Of a stretch of DNA of 36,939 nucleotides, positions 1 to 8,564 are shown in pieces. Every line of letters begins with the position of its first letter. Positions within the stretch are counted from its first letter, which is position 1. Where the stretch lies: positions 335-37,273 of the forward strand of contig DLSX01000001.1 of NCBI GenBank assembly GCA_002500765.1. The letters are read 5' to 3'. Source of the stretch: Neorhizobium sp. UBA7851 (GTDB taxonomy: Bacteria > Pseudomonadota > Alphaproteobacteria > Rhizobiales > Rhizobiaceae). The translations under genes and the position numbers were made by a program. The notes below the pieces were generated by a model that saw nothing but the letters and a program-made list of their open reading frames with translations, did no database searches and had not been told where the DNA came from.

Positions 1-561
1 GAGCGCAGTTTTGCGGCGGCCGAACGGATTGGCCGAAAGATTGCCGAAGCTGCCCTGAGCGCTGGAGAGCATGAACTTTCAGGCGATGCCGGTGCCCTGA
101 ACGGGTCTGTCGTGCTTGGCTTTGCGCGGAGGGAAACCGAAGCGCTTGCCGAACTTGAGACGCGCTGGCGGCGCGAACTGATTGACGCTGAGCCGGCGCG
201 CAGAAACCTGCTCGGCATCTGGGCCGAATGGGCCGCTGCCATTGCGCCTGCCGTCGCAAAACCTGTCGCCGTCCGCGTCACCGTTCTGAATTGGTGCGGC
301 GTGCCGGTCGTAGCTCTGCCGGGCGAGATTTTCGCGGAAACGGCGCTTTCCATCCGCGCTGCGCTAGCGTCCGGAAAACCTGCCTTCGTGATCGGCTTTG
401 CGGATGACAATCCGGGCTACATTGCCCCGGCGAGCGAGTTCATCCATGGCGGTTACGAGGTCGATGAAGCGCATCGTTATTACGGGCAACCGATGACATT
501 CGAGCCGGGTTCGGCGGAGGCGATCGCGGACTGCGCGCTCGGTCTTTTGAAGGGAGATTGA
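1..561 (+). CDS. Neutral/alkaline ceramidase-like protein, C-terminal part
   Basis: The reading frame is open from base 1 to the TGA at 559-561, so the gene starts upstream and only about the last 186 residues are visible. The end carries a block around GFADDNPGYIAPASEF followed by HGGYEVDEAHRYYG, which I recognise from bacterial proteins annotated as neutral/alkaline non-lysosomal ceramidase-like. The preceding LPGEIFAETAL segment is also typical of that family. The catalytic N-terminal half is outside the window, so substrate and signal peptide cannot be judged. It lies 104 bases before a sugar-binding protein gene that has its own promoter-like sequence. It may therefore be functionally linked to the importer but is probably transcribed from further upstream. 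Many bacterial homologues sit next to sugar transporters and are not proven ceramidases. Confidence 0.7.
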   Translation, partial: ERSFAAAERIGRKIAEAALSAGEHELSGDAGALNGSVVLGFARRETEALAELETRWRRELIDAEPARRNLLGIWAEWAAAIAPAVAKPVAVRVTVLNWCGVPVVALPGEIFAETALSIRAALASGKPAFVIGFADDNPGYIAPASEFIHGGYEVDEAHRYYGQPMTFEPGSAEAIADCALGLLKGD

Positions 562-608
562 CGACGGGAAAACGTGATCTGCGGCGATCATCGGAAGCTA
601 TCCAATGC

Positions 609-637
609 TTGACACGCAACCGGTTGCATGAGAACTT
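609..637 (+). promoter_or_regulatory. Promoter with LacI-type operator for the first ABC operon
   Basis: A perfect TTGACA (-35-like) lies at 609-614. Just downstream is the palindrome CGCAACCGGTTGCA (615-628), which fits the LacI/GalR half-site pattern TGnAAnCG-nTTnCA at all but the first base. A weak -10-like region (GAACTT) lies at 632-637. The operator would sit between -35 and -10, a position that gives repression. No lacI-family gene is inside the window. The -10 assignment is uncertain. Confidence 0.6.
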
Positions 638-665
638 TTTGTTAACAAAGATAAGGGAACAGGAC

Positions 666-1970
666 ATGAAAAACGCATCTGCAAAGACCAGGATTTCCAC
701 GCGCGCCCTGCTCATGGGTACGGCGTTTGTCGGCACGTTTCTTTCCGGCCTGGCGTCCGCATCAGCGGAGACGATCACCGTATGGAGCGGCTATCCGGAA
801 ATGGCGCCGTTTTACGAACATGTCGCTGAGGGCATGAAGGCTAGCCGTCCCGATCTCGACGTCAAGGTCGAGGCTATTGCTCTCCGCGAACATGAAAAGC
901 GTGTCGCGCTTGGCCTCACCGGCGGTGGTCAGGAAGGCGTGACCGTCATCGAGCTGTCCGGTTCGACCGCGACCCGCTATCTCGAAAATGACCTTTTGCC
1001 GGAAGCGGGCGATGACGTCTCGGCCTTCGTCAAGGATGAGAAGAATTTCGGCAAGTTCTTCAGCGATGCTGCGAGCTATGATGGTGCGGTCTATGGCGTA
1101 CCGCTGTTCCGTGGTCAGGGCGCGCTTTACTACAATACCGATATGTTTGCGGCTGCCGGCCTGACCACGCCGCCGAAGACCATGGAGGAATATTCCGCCT
1201 ATGCCGAGAAGCTGACGAAGCGTGATGCATCGGGCAAGGCGAACGTTTCGGGTTGGAGCCTGCGTCTTTCCGGCGGCGGTCAGGGCATTGCCGAAAAATT
1301 CTGGATCAACCTGCATCAGTTCGGCGGCGCAATCCTAGCCCCCGCTGGTGACGGCAAGTGGAAACCGGATTTCGCCAACGAGGCCGGCCGCGATGCACTG
1401 AAGCAGTATCTCGCCAATATCTTCACGGCCAAAACCGTATCGCCGGAAATGCCTGCCGATGCCGATGCCTTCGAACGCGGTCAGACGGCCATGTTCATTC
1501 GTGAATCCTGGGTGATCGGCGATATCGCCAAGAAAGCCCCGGACCTGAAATATGCGACCGCGCCGCTGCCGAAGGGCTCGATCGCGCTGCCGACCAATCT
1601 CTATGTTGCCGGTGAAGATACCGATATCGGCTGGGAATTCGCTCAGGCTGCCAATTCGCCGGAAAACCTTGTCTGGCTGCTCGAAAACGTCGGCTGGCTG
1701 CCAAACCGCTCCGGCGTCGATTATTCCAGCGTCACCGCGAAACAGCCTGCCTTTGCCGCCTTCGTCGATTATCCGCAGAACTACGAGTTCTTCACGCTTC
1801 CGGCGATCGGGCCGATCGAGGAGGTTCTGACGCGTGTTGCGGCCCAGCTGGTGATCGCCTTCGGGGATGCCTCTATGGCATCGGACGATGCCAAGATCGA
1901 TGCCTTCCTGAAAAAGGCGAGTGACGAGGTTGTCGCCATTCTCGATCGTGAAGGTCTGGCTGCGAAATAA
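666..1970 (+). CDS. Sugar ABC transporter substrate-binding protein
   Basis: This 434-residue protein is the extracytoplasmic binding component of a carbohydrate ABC importer (family 1 binding proteins, the MalE/UgpB type). The start is the ATG at 666, preceded by AAGGGAACAGG. It gives an N-terminal signal peptide with a basic stretch, a hydrophobic core and an ASA cleavage site near residues 32-34. The mature chain opens with the typical TITVWSGYPEM segment, and ALYYNTDMF, GQTAMFIRESW and GWLPNR are characteristic of the family. An upstream in-frame start would add an unlikely 36-residue extension. Two permeases, an epimerase-like enzyme and an ATPase follow in one direction. The substrate cannot be read from sequence; the AGE-like enzyme suggests a sugar or amino sugar. 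Confidence 0.9.
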   Translation: MKNASAKTRISTRALLMGTAFVGTFLSGLASASAETITVWSGYPEMAPFYEHVAEGMKASRPDLDVKVEAIALREHEKRVALGLTGGGQEGVTVIELSGSTATRYLENDLLPEAGDDVSAFVKDEKNFGKFFSDAASYDGAVYGVPLFRGQGALYYNTDMFAAAGLTTPPKTMEEYSAYAEKLTKRDASGKANVSGWSLRLSGGGQGIAEKFWINLHQFGGAILAPAGDGKWKPDFANEAGRDALKQYLANIFTAKTVSPEMPADADAFERGQTAMFIRESWVIGDIAKKAPDLKYATAPLPKGSIALPTNLYVAGEDTDIGWEFAQAANSPENLVWLLENVGWLPNRSGVDYSSVTAKQPAFAAFVDYPQNYEFFTLPAIGPIEEVLTRVAAQLVIAFGDASMASDDAKIDAFLKKASDEVVAILDREGLAAK

Positions 1971-1998
1971 TCGCTCAAGCGGCTTCGACAATCGCATT

Positions 1999-2030
1999 TT
2001 CCGGGGCATTCTCGTTTTATTGTCCCGGAA
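1999..2030 (+). promoter_or_regulatory. Intercistronic hairpin after the binding-protein gene
   Basis: TTCCGGGG at 1999-2006 can pair with TCCCGGAA at 2023-2030 (7 Watson-Crick pairs plus one G-U), with a 16-base loop. No T-run follows the stem, so it is not a standard terminator. Such stems between a binding protein and its permeases often stabilise the upstream message and raise binding-protein levels; that role is inferred. Confidence 0.45.
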
Positions 2031-2079
2031 GGTTCATCCCGAATATTTCAGGGTTTGATCGCATCGCGGCCGACCCCTC

Positions 2080-2988
2080 ATGTCTACAGGCCAAGTCAGA
2101 ATGCTGAAGCGCAAGAGATTTATCTTCGCGATGCTCGCGATCCTGCCGACATTGGCGATCTTTGCCTATGTGCGGCTTTATCCGATCGCCGACACGTTGA
2201 GGCTCAGCCTTTACCAGTGGAATATCCTGTCGAAGAACAAGCCCTTCATCGGTCTTGCGAATTTCCGCGAGTTGATGGGCGATCATCTGTTCCTCAGTGC
2301 GCTGGTCAACACGACGATCATCGCCTTCGGGGTTCTGGCGCTTACGATCCCGATGGCGCTTGTCATCGCCGCGCTGATCTTCCACCGCACGCGTTCCCGA
2401 ATGGCGGGTTTCTACGAGACCGCGGTATTCATTCCGCATGTGGTTTCGCTCGTGCCAGCCGCGATGGCCTGGAAGTGGATTTTTGACGCAAGGCTCGGGC
2501 CGCTCAACGCGCTTCTGGATTTCTTCGGCATTCCCATGCAGAACTGGCTGTTCGATCCGGTTCTCTCGGTTATCTGCATCATCATCCTGTGTTCCTGGCA
2601 GGCGCTCGGTTACGCGGTGCTGATCTATCTCGTCGGCTTCAAGAACCTGCCGGTGTCGCTCTATGAGGCGGCCAAGCTCGATGGCGCCTCGGGGCGGCAA
2701 AGCTTCTGGCATCTGTCGATCCCAATGCTGAAGCCGATCACGCTCTATGTCTCGGTCGTCACGCTGGTTTCCGGCTTCAATGTCTATGCGCAGGCCTTTG
2801 TGCTCGCCTCCGATGCGCAAGGGGCGCCTGGACGGCAGGTCCGGGTTCTTGTGCTCGATATGCTGGAAAACAGTTTCCGCAACTATCGCGTCGGTTATGC
2901 CGCGTCGGAAGCGGTCGTGCTTCTGGTGATCGTGCTGGTGCTGACACTCATCCAGTTCTCGATGCTGCGGGAAAAGGGCAAGGCATGA
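2080..2988 (+). CDS. Sugar ABC transporter permease (MalF/UgpA type)
   Basis: This is one of two inner-membrane permeases of a carbohydrate importer, about 302 residues with six predicted helices. The first helix is around residues 16-32. The cytoplasmic EAA loop is clear (YEAAKLDGASGRQSFWHLSIP, near residues 197-217) and contacts the ATPase. The start at ATG 2080 lacks a good Shine-Dalgarno sequence. An internal ATG at 2101, giving MLKRKRF, is an equally plausible start, because only a short basic N-terminus would be lost. The gene overlaps the next permease by four bases (ATGA), which implies translational coupling. It belongs with the binding protein at 666 and the ATPase at 5112. Confidence 0.9.
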   Translation: MSTGQVRMLKRKRFIFAMLAILPTLAIFAYVRLYPIADTLRLSLYQWNILSKNKPFIGLANFRELMGDHLFLSALVNTTIIAFGVLALTIPMALVIAALIFHRTRSRMAGFYETAVFIPHVVSLVPAAMAWKWIFDARLGPLNALLDFFGIPMQNWLFDPVLSVICIIILCSWQALGYAVLIYLVGFKNLPVSLYEAAKLDGASGRQSFWHLSIPMLKPITLYVSVVTLVSGFNVYAQAFVLASDAQGAPGRQVRVLVLDMLENSFRNYRVGYAASEAVVLLVIVLVLTLIQFSMLREKGKA

Positions 2989-3878
2989 CCATGGATACGA
3001 TGCGACCCCTCGAACCGACTGCGGAAGAACTGGCGGAAGGCCGGCGTCTTCGCCGCAAGAAGAAGCTGACCAATCTTTCGATCGACGCCTTCCTGATCGT
3101 CGTCTCGATCATGATGCTTCTGCCGCTGGTCTTCCTGGTGGCGAATGCGTTCAAGACGCCTGCCGAAATGCTCAGCTGGCCGCCGACCATCATTCCGCGT
3201 GACCCGACGATCGCCAATTTCTCGGCCGTTCTCGGCGATACGCCGCTTCTGCGCTGGATCGGCAACAGCATTGCCTTTGCTGTGCTTTCGACCATCGCCA
3301 TCGTCGCCACCTCCGCGATTGCCGGTTACGTCTTCGGCAAGTTTCGCTTCCGCACGATGAACATTCTCTTCGCGCTATTTCTGGCGACCGCCATCGTGCC
3401 GTTCGAAGTCTACATGATCCCGCTCTATTTCCAGGCAAAGACGCTCGGCATCCTGAATTCCCTCTGGGGCTTGCTGCTCGGCTATCTGGTCATGAGCTTC
3501 GGCATCTTTCTGGTCCGCCAGAATGTCATCCACTCGATCCCTGACGAGTTGCTGGAAGCCGCACGTATCGACGGCGCCGGCGAATTCTGGATCTTCTTCC
3601 GCATTGTTCTGCCGCTGCTGCGCGGCGCGCTCGGTGCGCTCGCCGTACTCGCCTTCTTCCAGGCATGGACCGCGTTTGCATGGCCGATGATCGTTGCCAC
3701 GACCCGGTCGAGCTATACGATCGAGGTCGGGCTTGCGCTGTTCCAGACCGGCTTTACCGTCGATCTCGGCCGGCTCAGTGCCGCATCCGCAACCGTGCTC
3801 ATTCCGTCGATTTTGCTGTTCGTCCTCCTGCGCCGCAACTTCGTGCAGGGCGTGGCCAGTACCGGCCTCAAGGAATGA
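2985..3878 (+). CDS. Sugar ABC transporter permease (MalG/UgpE type)
   Basis: The second inner-membrane permease of the importer has 297 residues. A basic N-terminal tail (GRRLRRKKKLTN) is followed by a first helix near residues 32-53 and further helices. The EAA motif is EAARIDGAGEFWIFFRIVLP, near residues 190-209. The C-terminus FVQGVASTGLKE is the standard ending of MalG-type permeases. The ATG overlaps the stop of the preceding permease, and its own stop overlaps the ATG of the next gene by four bases. The three genes are therefore tightly coupled in one transcript. Confidence 0.92.
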   Translation: MTMDTMRPLEPTAEELAEGRRLRRKKKLTNLSIDAFLIVVSIMMLLPLVFLVANAFKTPAEMLSWPPTIIPRDPTIANFSAVLGDTPLLRWIGNSIAFAVLSTIAIVATSAIAGYVFGKFRFRTMNILFALFLATAIVPFEVYMIPLYFQAKTLGILNSLWGLLLGYLVMSFGIFLVRQNVIHSIPDELLEAARIDGAGEFWIFFRIVLPLLRGALGALAVLAFFQAWTAFAWPMIVATTRSSYTIEVGLALFQTGFTVDLGRLSAASATVLIPSILLFVLLRRNFVQGVASTGLKE

Positions 3879-5107
3879 CGGCGATGGAATTTTTCGACGC
3901 GGCGCGGCGGGACTATGTCTCGGCCAATGCCGGCACGCTCTACTGGATGCTGCAGCGTCCTTCGCTCGGTGGCGGGTTTCTCAACACCAAGCAGAACAGC
4001 CTGACCTGCAAGGACTACGGCGCGGAGGACGGTATGCGCGGCCCGGATTACACCTTTGGCTGGATACAGGGGCGTGGTCTGGAAGCGCTGGTCGTGCATG
4101 CGCAATTCTTCGCCGAAGAGCTCCCGCCGCTTGCCGAAAAGCTGGACGCCGCAGGGCGTCGTCTCTGCGGGCTGATTGCCGATCTGCAGAAGGCGGATGG
4201 ACACGCCTATTTTTGCTACGACCGCGATATGCGGCCCGTCTATTCCGACGCGTCCGGTGCGATCCGTGATCAGCGCCGGCAGGGTACGATCTACAGCTAT
4301 TCGGATGCCTTTTTCGCCAAGGGATTGCTTGCCGCTGCCAGCCGCTATGGCCTGCCTGATCTGGAAGAGCATCTCGCCTATTTCGACCGGGTCATTGCTG
4401 CGATCGAAGATGGTCGCTTCCAGATGGATGAGCGCCAGCCGCTGTCGCTCGAAAACATAGCATTGCAGGCGGATGATTTCGGGCCGCGGATGATCCTGCT
4501 CGGCGCTGTCGGCATGTTGAAACGTTTCGGCCACACCGGCCATCTTGGTTATGCGGATCGCTTCATCGCTCATGTCATGGAGCGGCATTTCGATGAGGCA
4601 ACCGGCCTGTTGCGCAATGTACCGGGTGAGGACCTGTGCAATGTCGGCCACGGGATCGAGTTCGTTGGTTTTGCGCTCGATTATCTCGATGTCGATGCCG
4701 ATCCGGCATTGATCGCGAGGCTGGAGCGCATCCTCGTCTCCTCTTTCGACAAGGGTTTTATCGATCCGGGGCTTGTCCTGACCGTCTCGGTGTCGACCGC
4801 CGAGTCGCAAAGCCCCTATTGCCCCTGGTGGTCGCTGCCCGAAACGATCCGTGCGGCAGCGCTCGTGCATGCGCGCAACGGCAGCGCGGAAAGCCTGCGG
4901 GTCTGGAAGAAGGCGCATGCCGCTTTCTTTGAACATTATTGGCGCGGCACTCCGCCGATTGCCTATCAGACGTTGACGAAAGAGGGGCCGATGGACTTCG
5001 TGCCGGCCACGCCCGATCTCGATCCAGGATATCACACCGGCCTCAGCCTGCTTTCGGCGATCCATGCCGCCGACGGATTGATGTCGAAAACTCGAATTGC
5101 AAGGTGA
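3875..5107 (+). CDS. AGE-superfamily (N-acylglucosamine 2-epimerase-like) enzyme
   Basis: This 410-residue cytoplasmic protein has no signal peptide. It resembles the (alpha/alpha)6-barrel N-acyl-D-glucosamine 2-epimerase / mannose isomerase superfamily. Pointers are the GHGIEF block (His259, Glu262), the PWWSLPETIRAA block (Trp318, Trp319, Glu323) and a late His (His387) in GYHTGLS. These match in type and order the catalytic His/Glu positions of the superfamily. The ATG at 3875 overlaps the permease stop (ATGA). The ATPase gene starts 4 bases after this gene ends. Position inside the transport operon suggests it acts on the imported sugar or a phosphorylated derivative. Overall similarity to the classic epimerases looks modest, so a different isomerase, or a hydrolase of the same fold, is possible. 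Confidence 0.65.
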   Translation: MTAMEFFDAARRDYVSANAGTLYWMLQRPSLGGGFLNTKQNSLTCKDYGAEDGMRGPDYTFGWIQGRGLEALVVHAQFFAEELPPLAEKLDAAGRRLCGLIADLQKADGHAYFCYDRDMRPVYSDASGAIRDQRRQGTIYSYSDAFFAKGLLAAASRYGLPDLEEHLAYFDRVIAAIEDGRFQMDERQPLSLENIALQADDFGPRMILLGAVGMLKRFGHTGHLGYADRFIAHVMERHFDEATGLLRNVPGEDLCNVGHGIEFVGFALDYLDVDADPALIARLERILVSSFDKGFIDPGLVLTVSVSTAESQSPYCPWWSLPETIRAAALVHARNGSAESLRVWKKAHAAFFEHYWRGTPPIAYQTLTKEGPMDFVPATPDLDPGYHTGLSLLSAIHAADGLMSKTRIAR

Positions 5108-5111
5108 ACCA

Positions 5112-6179
5112 ATGGCTTCCGTAGAAATCCAGAATGTCCGCAAGGCCTATGGCGACTTCGAGACGATCAAGGGCGTCTCCGTCGAAGTGCCGGATGGCGC
5201 TTTCGTCGTGCTGGTCGGCCCTTCCGGCTGCGGCAAGTCCACGCTGCTCAGGATGATAGCCGGACTTGAAGAAATCACTGGCGGAACCATCCGCATCGAT
5301 GGCCGCGTCATCAACGATGTCGAGCCGAAGAACCGCGACATCGCTATGGTGTTCCAGAATTACGCGCTTTATCCGCATATGACGATAGCTGAGAACATGG
5401 GCTTCTCGCTGCGCCTTGCCAAAAAATCCAGGGAGGAGATAACCGAGCGTGTCAACGATGCTGCCCGCATTCTCGGGCTGACGGAGTACCTGCAGCGTTA
5501 TCCCAAGCAGCTATCCGGTGGCCAGCGCCAGCGTGTCGCCATGGGGCGTGCCATCGTCCGCAATCCGAAAGTCTTTCTTTTCGACGAGCCGCTGTCCAAC
5601 CTCGATGCCAAACTGCGCGTGCAGATGCGCGCCGAGTTGAAGGATATTCACGCGCGCATCAAGACGACGACCGTTTATGTCACACACGACCAGATCGAAG
5701 CGATGACCATGGCAGACCGTATCGTCGTCATGCGCGACGGTATTGTCGAACAGGTCGGTGCACCGCTGGACCTCTATGACAGGCCGGTCAATATGTTCGT
5801 CGCCAGTTTTATCGGTTCTCCGTCGATGAACTTCATCAGCGGCAAGCTTGCGGACGACCGGATGTCTGTGGTGACAGGGAGCGGTGTTCGCCTGCCACTC
5901 GGCAGGAATGTAGCCGCTGAGCCGGGATCGGAAGTGACCTATGGCATTCGTCCTGAGCATCTGACGATCGCCCAAAGCGGGGAGGGCATTCCGGTCACAG
6001 TGACCAATATCGAACCGACCGGCTCGGAAACATTCGTTCAGGGAACCGTGGATGGGCAGAAGGTTTCCGCGCTTTTGCGCGAGCGTCTGTTCATCAAGGC
6101 CGGCGAGGTCCTGAATCTGGCGCTTCTGCCGACGAATGGTCATGTCTTCGATACCGCGACTGGCATCCGCATCGATTGA
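5112..6179 (+). CDS. Sugar ABC transporter ATP-binding protein (MalK/UgpC type)
   Basis: This 355-residue ATPase powers the importer encoded just upstream. It has Walker A GPSGCGKST (near residue 37), the Q-loop in MVFQNYALYPHMT, the signature LSGGQRQRV, Walker B VFLFDEPLSNLDA and the H-loop VTHDQ. A C-terminal OB/TOBE-type regulatory domain contains GIRPEHL, as in MalK/UgpC proteins. The ATG at 5112 is preceded by AAGGTGAACC. A TTG five codons upstream is possible but less likely. It is the last gene of the operon. No convincing terminator follows; only a weak AACGCT/AGCGTT stem (6221-6246) with a short T-run is seen. Confidence 0.93.
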   Translation: MASVEIQNVRKAYGDFETIKGVSVEVPDGAFVVLVGPSGCGKSTLLRMIAGLEEITGGTIRIDGRVINDVEPKNRDIAMVFQNYALYPHMTIAENMGFSLRLAKKSREEITERVNDAARILGLTEYLQRYPKQLSGGQRQRVAMGRAIVRNPKVFLFDEPLSNLDAKLRVQMRAELKDIHARIKTTTVYVTHDQIEAMTMADRIVVMRDGIVEQVGAPLDLYDRPVNMFVASFIGSPSMNFISGKLADDRMSVVTGSGVRLPLGRNVAAEPGSEVTYGIRPEHLTIAQSGEGIPVTVTNIEPTGSETFVQGTVDGQKVSALLRERLFIKAGEVLNLALLPTNGHVFDTATGIRID

Positions 6180-6710
6180 CGGCGCTCCCAGCCGCGAACC
6201 GCAGATTCCCATGAACATGGAACGCTTATCTCGGCGTTGGAGCGTTTTATTGCTTCCACGAGGCTGGTTGGCATCGCTGGTTACCAGCCATCTGACGCAA
6301 ATCAGTACATCCGGCGCTGCACGCGATATCAATCATGCATCGGACGCCTGAAGGGGCTCGCCGAATTAAGGGGCATGATGCGGACCAAATCGATATTCTC
6401 TTGTCGCACAAGCTTGCCTGACCGGGTGAGCCGCGACACTCCGGTCAGGTGAACCGACGACAAGTCATCTCCCAGGTAGATTCCGATACGAGGAAAAGCA
6501 CTGTCTCGGCTGACGCCGATAAACTGACCTATCTTGCGGCTGGCTCTGCGCAACCGCAAACGGGTATTTGCGGCAGATCAAAAGGCTATGACGAGTTCAT
6601 TGTAACAATGCGCATCAAGGCCGCTTCGAAACATCCCCCAAATTATCAAGAGGCGAGAGTGCCGTCTGGTCGATGTTGATTTCATTGACATTCTGACGTG
6701 ACGAATTGCT
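6180..6710. promoter_or_regulatory. 531-bp intergenic region with four palindromes, upstream of atoS
   Basis: No convincing gene is seen here. The region holds four separate symmetric sequences: GCTGGT-T-ACCAGC (6276-6288); a 9-bp stem CCTGACCGG/CCGGTCAGG (6417-6425 with 6441-6449); CCGCAAA/TTTGCGG (6554-6573, 6-base spacer); and CATTGT-A-ACAATG (6598-6610). The two compact ones with a single-base spacer look like dimeric regulator sites. A TTGACA at 6685-6690 is too close to the atoS ATG for a normal promoter. The actual promoter position is unresolved. Confidence 0.4.
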
Positions 6711-8564
6711 ATGGCTTCATTTGTTAATCGTATTGTCCCCGACACCATTCGTGGCAAGCTGCTGGCAATTTTCGGTGTTGCCGTCATCCTTCCGATCATC
6801 GTCGCCGGCGTTCTCATGGAACGGGAGGGAAAGTCGGCCCTGCTGCACGAGAAGGCACAGAAGCTTTTTGGCATAACGAGAACTCTCGATCTCTATCTGG
6901 ATGATGACCTGAGGAAGCTTCTCGCTGATGCCGGGGGAATGTCGCAGGAAGCACGGCAAAAGCATTTCAAGCTTCTGAACGACAAGCTTTCCGGCTTTAC
7001 CGATATTGTGGCCGCCGCTTATCCGGGCATTGGTCTTGGGTACTATTCGAAGGCTCTGGATGTGATCGTGACCTACGGCCCGAGCGAGCAATATGGCGGT
7101 GCGATCGGTATGCCGATCGCTGCGAACCATCCGGGACGCATCGTCATGAAAACCGGGCAGGAAAGCATCGAGTCCGGCCCGCAGGTCCGCGGCTCGATCA
7201 TGAATGCCATGCACCCAATAAAACATGGCGACGAGATCATCGGCTATATCTGGGCAAACGAACTCTCGACGGATGTCGAGCGGCAGATCTTCGCGATCGA
7301 CCGGGCTGCCATATGGGTCAGCGGAGCGGGTATTCTGCTTGGAACCATCCTGGCTTTCGCCCTTTCCCGCGGGCTTGATCGCGACATCAAGAGCGTCACG
7401 CGCGGGCTGGCGCAGATGCGTACGGATCTCTTCGTCAAAATCCCGGAGCCGGTTGGCGAGATCGGTGAGATCGCCATTGAGATCAATGGAATGGCCCGCG
7501 CACTTTTGGATGCGCGGTCTGTGACCGAAAGGATATTGCACAGCATTGCCGATGGCGTTGTTGCCGTCGATCGATCAAGCCGGGTGACATCGATAAATCC
7601 TGCGGCGCAGAAGATGCTCGATGTGAAAGCACAGGACGTGATCGGCCATCTCTCCGATCTGGTTTTTGGCGAAAACTACATCTTTTCGCGTCTTCTTCTC
7701 GATGCGCTCGAAGCAGGCGAGGAACATACGGATATTCCGGGTGAGATCGAGCTGCAGGGGGCCAGTCTGCATGTGGCCGTGTCCAGCAACGTGCTGCGCG
7801 ACAGCAGCGACAGGACAACAGGCGCTGTCGTCGTCATCAGGGACTTGACCGAGCAGAGCCGCCTTCGGACGCAGATCATGCGGGCCGACCGACTGGCCGG
7901 CCTTGGCGAATTGATGGCCGGCGTTGCGCACGAGATCCGTAACCCGCTGACATCCATTCGCGGTTTCATGCAGTTTCTCGAAACCTGCGACGACCTTGAG
8001 GAGTGGAAGAAATATTCGCCGCTGATCATCCGTCAGGTCGACAGCCTCAACACGATCATTGCCGAATTGCTCGAGTTTGGAAAACCCCGCCCGCCCACCA
8101 TCCTGTTTATCCAGATCAACGACCTGCTGCGTGAAGTGCTGCTTCTGGCATGCGGCAAATCAAGTGCCCATGTGATGCAGGACCTGTCGCCCGACATGCC
8201 GGTGATCGAGGGAGATGGCGAGTCCCTGAAACAGGCCTTCCTCAACATCATCATCAACGCTCTTCAGGCGATCGAGAGGGCCGGTAGGATCGAGATTTCC
8301 ACCTCGATGCAGCCCAACGGGGTGGCGTTGATACGTTTCAAGGATGATGGAGAGGGGATCACGGAAGAAGATCTCGAAAAGATCTTCGACCCCTTCTACT
8401 CCACGAAGCCGAACGGCACGGGCCTTGGTCTCGCAATGGTTCATCGCATCGTCGATGCACATTACGGCACGGTGACGATCACCTCAAAACGCGGCGAGGG
8501 GACGGAAGTCAGCCTTCGTCTCCCACTGCTCCATCATCGAACCGATGAATTGCCTGCCTCATGA
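6711..8564 (+). CDS. atoS: AtoS-type two-component sensor histidine kinase
   Basis: This 617-residue membrane kinase is close in length to E. coli AtoS, which senses acetoacetate-type signals and phosphorylates AtoC. Visible order: TM1 (about residues 15-35), a periplasmic sensor region (36-198), TM2 (199-219), HAMP-like linker, PAS region beginning near 270 (RILHSIADGVVAVD), HisKA with phosphoacceptor His407 in GVAHEIRNPLTS, and HATPase with N-box Asn516 (LNIIINALQA), G1 DDGEGI (545-550) and G2 GTGLGLA. All catalytic motifs are intact. It overlaps the regulator gene by four bases (ATGA). The atoDAB genes follow the regulator, which is the main support for the Ato name. The start ATG has a weak ribosome-binding site. 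Confidence 0.85.
   Translation: MASFVNRIVPDTIRGKLLAIFGVAVILPIIVAGVLMEREGKSALLHEKAQKLFGITRTLDLYLDDDLRKLLADAGGMSQEARQKHFKLLNDKLSGFTDIVAAAYPGIGLGYYSKALDVIVTYGPSEQYGGAIGMPIAANHPGRIVMKTGQESIESGPQVRGSIMNAMHPIKHGDEIIGYIWANELSTDVERQIFAIDRAAIWVSGAGILLGTILAFALSRGLDRDIKSVTRGLAQMRTDLFVKIPEPVGEIGEIAIEINGMARALLDARSVTERILHSIADGVVAVDRSSRVTSINPAAQKMLDVKAQDVIGHLSDLVFGENYIFSRLLLDALEAGEEHTDIPGEIELQGASLHVAVSSNVLRDSSDRTTGAVVVIRDLTEQSRLRTQIMRADRLAGLGELMAGVAHEIRNPLTSIRGFMQFLETCDDLEEWKKYSPLIIRQVDSLNTIIAELLEFGKPRPPTILFIQINDLLREVLLLACGKSSAHVMQDLSPDMPVIEGDGESLKQAFLNIIINALQAIERAGRIEISTSMQPNGVALIRFKDDGEGITEEDLEKIFDPFYSTKPNGTGLGLAMVHRIVDAHYGTVTITSKRGEGTEVSLRLPLLHHRTDELPAS

Noticed and set aside
3713..5143. Minus-strand open frame of 476 codons opposite the AGE-like gene
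   Set aside because: No family pattern; the plus-strand gene is supported by operon overlaps and conserved motifs.
6685..6690. TTGACA just before atoS as a promoter -35
   Set aside because: The corresponding -10 and start would fall at or after the ATG, and the first transmembrane helix must be kept, so a later start codon is not acceptable.
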